NCBI RefSeq assembly: GCF_030704535.1
Contig: NC_081822.1
Location: forward strand, 10,223,001-10,287,000
Direction of reading: 5' to 3'
Source: Vitis vinifera
Taxonomy: Eukaryota > Streptophyta > Magnoliopsida > Vitales > Vitaceae
DNA length: 64,000 nt
Shown: positions 10,528 through 21,700 of the stretch, piece by piece
Numbering within the stretch: position 1 is the stretch's first letter
Layout of the letters: the number at the start of each line of letters is the position of its first letter
Translations under genes and position numbers: made by a program
The notes under the pieces: model-generated
Seen by the model: the letters and a program-made list of their open reading frames with translations, nothing else
The model's database searches: none
Told to the model about the DNA's origin: nothing

Positions 10528-12868
10528 TTAGCGAGTAAAAAATCGCTTTGTAAAATTATTTTTTATGAATTTTACTTTTTAGAAATTACAATATCCATGC
10601 AAAAAGCCAGAGGATGAGGTGGGATTTAGAATTTTGGAGGGTGAGATGGTGAAAGGATACGGAGGAAGCAAAACAAAGAATTCAGATTCAGCTGGTGGGC
10701 CGCGTCATGGGTGAGGCAGGGGCACGCACGCATTACGAGCACATCCAACGTATCACAGGTCGATTTTCTTGCCTCCCACTCACGGGCCCCCTTCCCGAGT
10801 TCATTCCAATCTTTTTGTTATATGTTTTGATCCTTAGAAATGATGAAAATGAACTTATCCCTTAAATTTTGTATTCCAGAACGCATATCAACCGCCTCCA
10901 TGTCTGCAATCTGCATAACCTAATGCATGGGTACTGGTGTAAAAACTAAAAACCTAAAACTTCGTATATTGGGAAACGTGGATTTGACCAATAAGGATAG
11001 AATGCCTACCACCACGACGTCGTTTGGTACGATGGATTGCTTGACAAGTTGGGTTTTTCCATTTGCAAATTTCGGCGCTGTACACACCTGCCAATTTCTG
11101 TACCTCAACCTCAATGGAAACCAAAGCTCCGTCCAATCTCGCTTCTTCGCAAAACCCTAAATCCTCAATTACAAAATCAGTAAGCAATAACAGAGACTTC
11201 TTGAACCACCTGGAAGCTTACCTCGCAAAGAGAGATGGAGTCGACAAGCTTCTAAAGATCTCCAGGTACGCCACCAGGATCATCCTCGCTTCCTCGCTCC
11301 TCCCCGAAACCTTGACCCTAAATCGCCGACTCAAGAGCTTTGAGTCCAGCGTCGGTGTGAGTCGCAAAGCCTTCAGACTAGGCAAATTCGTTCAAGATTT
11401 GAACGCATTAAGAAACACGTGTTTCGATTCGAAAGAAGATGTGATCCTCTCCATCATTGCCTACGGAGGCGAGGGTTTGTACATGTTTATCGAACAATTC
11501 GTGTGGTTTGTTAAATCGGGTTTGATCGACGCCAAGCACTCGCGTAATTTGCAGAAGATCAGTGCTTGGGCCGAGTTCGTTGGGTACATAGGGAGTATCT
11601 CGTTGAAAATTAGGGATTTGAAGCGGATCAATGAAGACGAGTCGCGCTTGCTGTCGACCATCGAGATTTCGATTTCCCGAGGACTTAAGTACGACGAGGA
11701 AGCGAAAAAGATTCAAAAAATGAAGGAGAAAAGGTTGATGAAGAGACTGTCAATTGTTCAAGATTTGGCCGACGGGTTAATGGCGTTGGCGGATATTCGG
11801 GACGGAAAGGGGCGGCTTTCAGGGCCGCTTCTGATGTCATCTGCTGGGCTTTTATCTGCACTTATAAGTGCTCATAAGAATTGGCTGTCTTGCTGACACT
11901 AATTATGGTTTGATAAGGTATGATTCTTTGGGCCTCTGTCTTTCTTATTGAATTATGAATTCAGTCTAGCTAGTGTATTCAAACTATTTAGTAGGGAGAG
12001 CAAGTGAAAGCTCTCCTACTGTCAGTGTAGGAGATAGAATGTGAACCCACAAAATTTATTCTCTTATGTTTGTTATAATTCTAATGAGGAATAAAATCAT
12101 ACACAAGCAGTGGTTCAAATATAACTTTGTTTGTCAATATGTTTGTGACTCTCATTGGTATACTCTCATTTATCTTTGCTATAAATGGAGAGTTCTAGGT
12201 TTCTTTATGGGCAACTCATGTTCACACTCAATCCATTCTAGTAATTATATCAATGTCAATCTTTCTGAATTTTAATGTACTTCTGGGTATCCGTAGCAGA
12301 TATACTAAGAGTGAATGGTCCCTTGTTTAAGGCCCAACTGGTTTTGAAGACCTTGAGGATTAGACCATTTCACAAAATAAGTGAGATAGAACTGGGCTAT
12401 ATAGTTTATAACAAGATGAATTCAAGTATTGGGGAGGATACAACAATAAATTAGCTTTCAAGAAAGCCCAATTCAATGTTAGATGAACCATGCCAAGGTC
12501 TAGCTTGAGGATTATGACTCATTTGTGATATCCAAGTTGCATGTACGTGATATCTAATATAATAAGGAACTGACAATGTATATGCAGACATCTTTTAAAG
12601 TCATGAAGGACCATTAACCTAAAATGGATAATATCTATATGTTGGGAGTATGCCATTACAAATGGTATTATAATTGAGCCAATCCCTAAGCTCGATGTGG
12701 GTCTATGTCTATTGGGACCACAAGGCATTTTGTCTATTTGGCATGATGTTATGTTTGCATGAGGGAACACATGGATTCCTTTTAACTATGTAGACGACTT
12801 TTAAAGCCATGAGAGTTCATTAGGCTCAAAACGGACAACATTTACACATGCCAATATCTACATGGAAG
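10528..12868 (+). repeat. Duplicated block, copy 2 (contains PEX11A copy 2)
   Basis: Partner of 1-2203. It carries two leader segments missing from copy 1 (about 10816-10860 and 10929-10980) and a few small extra insertions downstream. The shared text stops at 12868. Direct orientation and about 10.5 kb spacing make the pair a dispersed tandem duplication. Confidence 0.9.
11114..11896 (+). CDS. PEX11A: Peroxisomal membrane protein PEX11A-like, copy 2
   Basis: Intact single-exon gene for 260 residues, about 96% identical to copy 1 (ten replacements by eye). Role as for copy 1: peroxisome membrane remodelling and proliferation. It keeps Glu154 and Tyr158 (SAWAEFVGY), which match the remembered Arabidopsis PEX11A, so it is probably the more ancestral-like copy. 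Start chosen at METKAPS; an upstream in-frame ATG at 11063 is conserved in both copies and would add 17 residues. The 5' leader is about 100 bp longer than in copy 1 because of two extra segments, so the copies may differ in transcription or translation. Confidence 0.92.
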   Translation: METKAPSNLASSQNPKSSITKSVSNNRDFLNHLEAYLAKRDGVDKLLKISRYATRIILASSLLPETLTLNRRLKSFESSVGVSRKAFRLGKFVQDLNALRNTCFDSKEDVILSIIAYGGEGLYMFIEQFVWFVKSGLIDAKHSRNLQKISAWAEFVGYIGSISLKIRDLKRINEDESRLLSTIEISISRGLKYDEEAKKIQKMKEKRLMKRLSIVQDLADGLMALADIRDGKGRLSGPLLMSSAGLLSALISAHKNWLSC

Positions 12869-14080
12869 GGAGTAGAGCTGGTAAGAAATTATAAGCCTAT
12901 TGAGGAAGGCCCTTACTCTACTCATTGGAATCTTGGTAGTAACTGTATTGGCCACATTGTGCAGAGGAGGATTTAAAAATCCGGATTCCTCCTTCTAAGA
13001 GTAAAATAGTGATTCATTTACCCTGTGGACCAAACATATAATACTTCCAAGATCAAGGACAGCGAAATCCAGCTTTTGTTCCCATACTTTCTTTAGCCTT
13101 AACCAGAAGATTCTATACCATTGGATTTTAAAAATGATCCCCGGTAAGGGGTCCTAATCCTCTTTATAGTTTGACTTGATAAGGTAACTATTTTCTCTCT
13201 GCTCCATCTTAGCCTCATGATGGGGTCATTGATCCATCCATTTCCTCCTCTGCCAATGGATCATTCACATCAAGGGTGATCTCCAAATGGTCTATGAATG
13301 GTCTTCCATTACTGCCCTCTGGTTTTCTCCCTAACTTCTCGGAGAGCTGGAATGCATTATAGTTAGAGAAAATGATAGGGATTACTACAGAGAATCAATT
13401 ATGTGCTGGCAGTACTTTCATAGGTATACTTTTCATGCTTCAGGAATCTCAAGCTCACTGAATCCTGTCATTTTTTTTTATCCAAATATGCTAGCATCAG
13501 AATGTTGAGTGATTCCAAGTGTTTTAGCTTTTCCCATGAACATTTACAACCTTAAGAGACATTCTTCCGCATTGACCTACCACTTACTGGATGAGCCATT
13601 TTTTCAATTAAATCTGAGCGTAGGAGTTTCCAATATCTCTCTAAATGGTTGATGAGAAAAGTGTGCTATAAGATGAAATGCTTTGAAGAGTTAAAGAAAA
13701 AAAAGGCATATATCCGAGGATATTGTCAAATAGGTGAACCTTTCAAACTCAATACTACTAGAAAAAAAAGCTAATGCTTAGGGTATTTTACTTGTTAATG
13801 ATATTTTATGTTGATGCTTTCAAATGTGATTTTTATCAGTGTCTTACTACTATCAAGATATATGATAATCTTATAGTGAGGAATCGTGAAACTTAATAAG
13901 CATCATCATTTTCAATGTTGACACCTGAAAAAACTTTGCTTAGAAGGAACGCATCTTTATATACTTTAAACATTGAGGAAATTTCTATAATGAATATTCT
14001 TTATAATGTAACCCACAAGTCTTATGAATTTAAAAAAGAAAACAAAAAAAAGGAAAAAAGTTGTCTTTCAAGAATCAAGG
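12869..14080. other. Intergenic DNA after the duplicated block
   Basis: Base composition is less AT-rich than the neighbours (12870-13700) but no gene, domain or RNA is recognisable in any frame. It may be the original flank of the PEX11 locus. Confidence 0.45.
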
Positions 14081-14695
14081 TTACTTTGTGACACCAATAA
14101 TCCTAATAATAGGCATAACATTAATAAGAATAATATTAGTTGTAATAATAATAATATAATAAGAGTACTAATCTTTTTTAGGGGTCCCATCGAAGAAAGA
14201 ACAAACTCTAAAATAGTGAATTTATGGAACTCATCTTTATACTGGGACTCATCTTTATCACCCTTCTTTGTCTTCCAATAAAATTAGATCATTAAAAAAC
14301 GTAGTTTATAACCCCTATTCCTTTTTTCCATTTCACTTCTATTGTTTGTTTGGGTTTGTAATCAATGGAAGTGGAAAAGCGGTCAGATGATACTTTATCT
14401 AATAATTGTACAAGGAAGGCAATAGGTTATAGAAAAAAAGAGTGGATAAATAAAGGAATTCTTGAGTGGATCAAGAATAAAATTTTTGAGTCGGTATGGA
14501 TAAAAGATCTTCTTATGTTATACTATTCAATTCTCGACGATGAATCAATTTGATAGCTCAGATATTGTTATTCATGATATTGATCCGATTCAATATCATC
14601 GAGATGTAATTCATCCCATTGAATTTACATTACAGGCGAAAGATTTATCATCTCTATGGGATTAAATCCTGAGTTATTGCGGAAAAAAAAAATGA

Positions 14696-14812
<117 letters not shown>

Positions 14813-14872
14813 TTTGAATGAAACTCAACTTCTTAGTCCTTATCAATAATTGAAGAAATAAAATGAAAAGGA

Positions 14873-15136
14873 TTCCCTTCCAATTTAGTGTCATAAATGA
14901 AATGAGCGGACTAGGATCAACAGTATTAGTATTCTAATAGATAGATAGACCAGATAAATCTTTCTACCAATCTATCTGTTATTCTATTATATTTACTATA
15001 TTCCATTCCAATTTAGTGTCTTAAATGAAATGAGCGGACTAGGATCAACAGTATTAGTATTCTAAATTCTAATAGATAGATAGATTGGATAAATCTTTCT
15101 ATCAGTCTATCTATTATGCTATTATATTTACTATTA
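14873..15136 (+). repeat. Direct tandem duplication of about 130 bp inside the plastid-like spacer
   Basis: The stretch beginning ccaatttagtgtcataaatg (near 14880) recurs near 15009 with few changes, including gagcggactaggatcaacag in both units and the following run of gata repeats. It lies just downstream of psbM. Confidence 0.85.
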
Positions 15137-15179
15137 TATTTATGTTATTTAAAGTTGTACGGTATAACATCTTAATAAA

Positions 15180-17170
15180 TAAAATTTGTTGAATTTTTTT
15201 TTTTTTGACTAGTAGTATCTTGAGCAATATAATATTGATAATATATAATAAGTCATAATATTATTAATAATAATAATAATAACAACAACAACAGTAATAT
15301 AAAATTAAAATAAAATTATATTTAAAACAAAAATAAAAACTAAAATTTAAAAACAAAAAAAGAAAGAAATGTTAACTTGCTTAGAATATATTAGTCATTT
15401 ATATTCATTTTCTTTTCTTTCTCATTTTTTTTCCGCTCAAACCCACGTTCCCAAAAATAATGATGGATTTTTTGAGTGGGAACCAATAGTTTTGTTTTAA
15501 TTTATATTCATATTTTTAATTTCATTCCTGTTATCTTATTTTATTTATTTTTATATTTCTTGATTATTATTTTAATTCTAGATTCTAGTTATGTTGTTGA
15601 ATGTAACTATTGAGTTTATACAAAAATAAAATGTTCTAATAATGGAAGTTGACCGGGAAAATGACAAGTGTTAAGTTTTTATTGAAATTTGAGAATTAAG
15701 GAAATATTTTTCTTTTTATTTATTCTTTTTCAAGTAATGACAAAGCATTATCTAAGAATAATAGTAAGAGGGTACATGAGATGAGTTGTGTTTGGGTGAT
15801 GTTGCTTTCATAATTTAATATCTTATTATTAGGAAATTGTTTTTTATAATCATGGATTTTAATTTTTTATTAATCATTAATTTAAATGAATCATTTAAAA
15901 TGAAATTTATTATCACGGACTTCTATATTTTTTAATAATTTATAAATTAAAATTTATTATCATAACTTAAAATCTTTGAGAATGTCAACATTTTAATGTT
16001 TAAAAACAAGTTTTTTTAATAATAAATATGTTATCATATTGGATAAAGCTCAAACAACACATGCATTTATTTTTTATAGTCATCTATACTTTTAGTTTTT
16101 TGTATATCATTATTTGAAATAAATTTTTTAAATTGAAATTTATTATTAATCATATAAACTTTTAGTTTTCTTAATCATTATTTTTTTAAAATAATATCAA
16201 AATTTATTATAGTAATTTTAAAGATCTCATTAGTTGAATATTAATAATTTAATATTTAAAAATAATTTTTTTTCACTTCTAAATAATAAATATGTTGTCA
16301 TGATATAAAAGTTGAAAAGACTTACATTGATTTTTTATTTTTTTGATTGGATACATTGATTTTTTATAATCATCTAGACTTTTACTTTTCTACTAATTAT
16401 TACTTGAAATAAATTCTTTTAAATCGGAATTTATTATTATGACTCTTGGAATCATCGTTCATAAAATATTAATAATTGATGTTTGCAAATTAGTTTTTAA
16501 CTACTTCAAATAAATTCTTGAAAATAAAATTTATTATAATAATTCTAGAGATCAATGATATTTAATGTTTCAAAATTAATTTTAACTATTAAGTTATAAT
16601 ATTTAACATTGATTTATATGATATTGCTTCATAATCGTGTATTTTCAATGGAATTATTTGTATTGATATGAATTTTAAACCATCACCTTATTTATTAATA
16701 ATAATTATTCTTGGAGAAATTAAATTAATATGCCATCTTGAGCTGGAAGTGATAATGCTTTCAAAAGGTAATTAGTGGTTAGGAATTTTTAATTTTATTA
16801 TTTTAAATACATATTTTGTAAACTAACTATTTGAGAGGTTATATATATATATATATAAACTTATTATTAAAAGGAGTAGTTTGATAATAAATTATTTATT
16901 TTCAATAATTTAAAATTAATTCAAATAATATATAGAATAATATACATATCTATAAATAATATTCATAAATAAGTAAATGAAATATATTAATTATTAATAT
17001 AATTATATATTATGGGAAAATATATTATAATAATAATATAAGATTATCAGTTTTTGTTTCGTGGACTCATCTTATTTTTACTATTAGCTTTTGGATTTTT
17101 GTTCATCATTGCTTTAAATAAATTCTTTAAATGGAAATTTATTAATAAATAGTAATGATTTAGCTGGGAT
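15180..17170. repeat. AT-rich DNA with diverged repeats of a gaaataaattcttt-type unit
   Basis: From about 15830 the pattern 'cttttagttttctt ... attatttgaaataaattctttaaat ... gaaatttattattat' recurs (near 15880, 16085-16145, 16370-16440, 16505-16545 and 17080-17145) with drifted spacing of roughly 100-300 bp. No coding frame is present. Confidence 0.5.
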
Positions 17171-17520
17171 AGACGAATTAAATGTTTAAAAATTAATTAA
17201 AATTATTAATTTTTAATAAGTGATGGTGATTTGTGTCGTATCATTCTTGATTCCAATTTTAAAGTTAGTATGGGAAAAAAGAGATAATGGTTCAAAATAC
17301 ATAATGACATAAATAACTTTTTATCATAATTATCTTTTTATTATTCAGTATATTATCCAATCATGCATCTTAAAATAGAAAAAAAAAATTAACAATCAAG
17401 AAAATTCCTTTACACAATTTTTTCTAGATCCAATCAAGAATAATAATTAAATAATTAAATGAGAATAAAGATAAGAGAATAGATTTAAAATTGATTTAAT
17501 TGTAAATCAATTAAATCAAT

Positions 17521-17650
17521 TAGAGAGACATGAATGTGGTAGGAATGCGGTGGCAGTGGAAACTGCCAAGCTTGATTGTAGGAGAAACATTGACTATTAG
17601 AGAGACATGAATGTGGTACGACTGCGGTGGTTGGAAACTGTCATAGAGAA
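17521..17650 (+). repeat. Two direct copies of a 77-bp unit
   Basis: The text tagagagacatgaatgtggt begins near 17521 and again near 17598, each time followed by a gcggtgg-containing stretch and ggaaactg. The unit is about 77 bp and nearly tandem. Confidence 0.8.
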
Positions 17651-18745
17651 TATGGTAATTGTACGATGTTAGAAATTGTCATAAATGATAATTGTGTGAC
17701 GTGTGAAGAATATGTTGAGATAATAAAAGAAAGTGTGAACTAAAAAGACACGAATAAGATGATAAAGTGATTTTAGGGATAATATCATGATAAGGTAATA
17801 AAAAAATAAAAAATAAAATTATAGCTTACAGAATCTAGGAGGAGTCGTGGTCACACTGATTGGGGATGACAAGAATCGTACACGTATTTCACTAATCCAT
17901 CCACGCAAACTTTGTATTTTCAATCATGCTCCACCCCGCATTTGTTTCTTTCTTCTAGTAAGCAACTAGAAACATCATATACTCCACCACATTAATTATA
18001 ATTATAATTACAAACATGGCCTTCGGAAGCGTTTCTTAGAAAACACTATTTTTTTTTTACATTCTAAGTGTTTTTTTAGAATTTTAAAAAAATTATCAAA
18101 TAAAAACATTTCCTACAATTTCGTAAGTTCTAAATCAATTAACCGCCTCAACTAAAAGTAAATTTTAAGAATATAACTAACATAATATTAATTATATAAG
18201 GATTATTATATTTTATTTAAAATTTAAAAATATATCTAAATAAGTATTAAATGATTATCTTTTAAAATTATTTTTAATAAAAATATTATAAATAAAAGTG
18301 GTTTTAATAAAAATGTATTTTTAGAGTCCGTTGGATGGTATTTTATTCGAAATATCTTTAGTAAATGGCCCACTCCTGTCAATTGGATAATCGAAATACA
18401 CATGTAAGTTGTAGATTGGTGGAAAGTTCCGAAGTGGCTAGCTTGGCGGGTCCCACCACAGTCTCTCCCATCCTTGTTACGGTCCTTACGGTGGACCTGC
18501 CAACACCTGAAACCCACCCCGGTATATCATATTTTAATGATTCACGCCCACCAGTATCCGCAACCATCTGTGACTCCTGGGATGATGGTGATGATGATGC
18601 TACCTTTCCCAGATCTAAAACTGCCATCACTTGGATTCCTTTCTCAAATCTTCTTCCTCAAATCTCCGTCGTCCCTAATTTTAACCAATGCCGCTCCAAT
18701 TTTCTTTTCACTTTGATCTCAGCTGAGAGAGCTAGGGTTTCTCCG
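17651..18745. other. Upstream region and leader of the LPEAT1-like gene
   Basis: 17651-18360 is AT-rich intergenic DNA; 18020-18350 has weakly complementary ends and could be an old MITE. From about 18365 composition becomes less AT-rich and leads into the gene. The frame of exon 1 is open back to 18365, but relatives start at MESEL, so this part is taken as 5' untranslated DNA. Confidence 0.5.
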
Positions 18746-21700
18746 ATGGAGTCCGAACTCAAAGACCTCGATCCCAGGTCCAACTCCCAGGATGTCTCCT
18801 CCAAAGACGATCGCCCTCTCCTCAAATCCGACTCCACCGTCGTGTCCCAGGACAACTTGCAGGAACTCGAGAAGAAATTTGCTGCGTACGTTCGCAGCGA
18901 CGCCTACGGCCCCATGGGATGCGGCGAGCTCCCACTGAAGGAGAAGCTTCTCCTCGCGTTCGCCCTCGTAACGCTTGTGCCCATTCGTTTGGTGGTTGCC
19001 TTCACTATCTTGGTCGTTTACTACTTGATTTGTCGGGTGTGTACCCTATTTTCTGCTCCCAATCGTGAAGGCGAGGACGAGCAGGAGGATTATGCGCACA
19101 TGGGTGGGTGGAGAAGGGCTGTGATTGTTCAGTGTGGCAGGTTTCTTTCTAGGGCTCTGCTTTTCACGCTGGGGTTTTATTGGATTAATGTAACCTACAG
19201 GGATCCGTTGACGACTGAGGTTTGTCTTCTTCTTTTTTTTCTCTCCCTAATTTGCGTTGATGATTACATGGAGAAAATCGTTGGATTGCTATTTCGATTC
19301 TCTTCCATAAAGTGAATCATTAATTTTTTTTTCTTTATGGTAATATATGGTAAGTTATCGAGTGTATTGATCCTGGTTAGTTCTTTGTCCTGTAATTAAT
19401 CAGGACGAGGGCAAAGATGAAGATGAAGAACCTGAAAGACCCGGGGCAATAATATCTAACCATGTATCTTACTTGGATATTTTGTATCACATGTCTTCTT
19501 CCTTTCCGAGCTTTGTTGCTAAGGTCAGGTCATTTATTACCCCTCTGAATCTCCTGCCATTATGCAGGTTACTTATGAAATTATTTAATTGAAATTTATT
19601 TGCTCTGCCCTTATTTGGTGTTAATACTGACATATTTCTGCCCTTATTATCTCCATTTTGTTGCTGAAGAGATCAGTGGCTAAACTTCCTCTAATTGGTC
19701 TCATCAGGTTGGTTCACATCATTTTTATTTATTCAATGTTGGATTGTAGACTATTTAGTAGAATGACAATGGGATTCCATTTTTGCTGCCAGTGCCACAT
19801 TTCTTTCTTCGCATTTATGTGATACTTGCATTGTAGTTCAAGCCCACAAAAAGTTGCAAGACATCTGCACTCATTCATTCAAATTTCCCACTAATAAAAC
19901 TACAATATTATTTCAGGATCAGCACACAACTTTCGTGTCTGAAAATTGTTAGTTTTCATGTTTCCCTGTGACAAAACCATAATATGTCAGAGCATGACTT
20001 TGATGTGTTATAGTTTACAGAGAGCAAGATATGAGGATCCCCCACAAGAATGTGTTCTACTTCTTGTCAGAGTTGTTGCCTTTGTATCATGATTCATGAG
20101 CCCTCCCTTGGTGACCTTCCTATTCCTATATAACGTGCTTTCTTTCTGTGCTATCTTTGCAAAATGGACTTTATTTAAGAGCCCATATCCAATATTTGAT
20201 GTTAGTTATTGGCCAAATTATATAATATTGATTATTGTGGATGGTTTCAGCACCATTTTTATTGTTCCATGGTGCTATTGCTCTTTCTTCATCCCTTCCT
20301 CCGGGAGGTGAATGGCTCACTTCCTTGCTTGTACTGGCCTTGGACCTGAGAAAATGGAGCCTGATATTGTAATGGGTGAGAGTAGAACCAGAAAAGGTTA
20401 CAGAGCATGGGTGTTTGTTGCCCCATGCTCCCATTTAAATTATTATGATTGTAAGATAATTTAAAATCAGTTTTGAGTTATACATTTTAGAGAACACATA
20501 ATGATTTTCTTCTAAATGTGATAAATTTGTATCTTATCTTACCTTTATCCCAGGATGTATATAGTAGATCTTTTCTTAATAGGAAACAATAGATGGGATA
20601 AAGTGGTTTTTGACCATCTTATTTTTGTTTTTGACAGCAAGTGCCTTGGTTGTGTCTATGTCCAGCGGGAGTCAAAATCATCTGACTTTAAGGGTGTTGC
20701 AGGTATATGTTATGTTTCTACATTCTTTACCATTACTCTGAATATTGTGGCATGATAAATAAGCTTGGATACCTTTTGGTCATGTCTTCTTTCTGTTTCC
20801 CAATTTTTGATATATCTTTGTGGGCATATAGTTATCATACCAGTCCATTGAACCTATTCCTTATATCAAAAGAAACATTTTTTATGATTACAAAGAAAGT
20901 TCACTCCAAAAGGAGACAGATCATGGTTTTTTTTATTGAAACCTGAAAAGGTCCTTCACAAATACTGGATTAGAATTGAATAACCATGTAGCATGAAGGT
21001 GAACATTGGGCAAAGGCATGCGAGTAAGAATAATTTTGAAAATTCACAGTGAAGGGACCAAAGTAAATAAATGCATTTTCTTTATGTAAAGATATATAAA
21101 ATTTAAATGAGTTTATTTGGGACTAATAAAAAATCGATCAATTATTCATTATATTTGAAATTAACAACCAGTAAAGCATATGACAGATTTACAAAAAGTA
21201 AATGACTTTTTGGGAAAGTTCATATATGACCTAGTAATTTTGATCCATACAAGCATGCCCCATTGTCCTTTTCTTCTGTGGTTTTGACATGGTTACATAA
21301 GAGGAGGCAAGTTCTCTCCCTCCCTCCCTCTGTTTTTTCTTTTGTGGAGGTAGAAGAGAGACTGGATGACTCCAACTGAAGAAGTTTTGCACCCCTTCTA
21401 TGTTTTGTTCTATTTTTAAAAAATCTGCAATTATAGCTTAATGTGGACGAGAAATACATACTCTACTGAAACCCTGAAAAAACAGTCCTGCCATTTCCAT
21501 CACATGCTAGTCCTCTTTCTGTAATATCTTAAATTATAAATTTTTCTTTTAAATTTTGGACAAGCCTCATTTACATTGACACACATTGGGTGGTGTCAAA
21601 GTTGGGTCTGTGTTGGTGCAGTGGCAACTTTGACCTTGAAGTTTTGGAGTACTGGTCAAGCAATAACTCATCAAATGACTTTGCATTTTGCTTCATTTTT

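Noticed and set aside
14365-14553. 62-codon frame in the plastid-like segment
   Set aside because: I recall this text as plastid intergenic DNA; no named plastid protein matches.
18020-18360. Possible MITE upstream of LPEAT1
   Set aside because: The two ends are only weakly complementary; not enough for a separate call.
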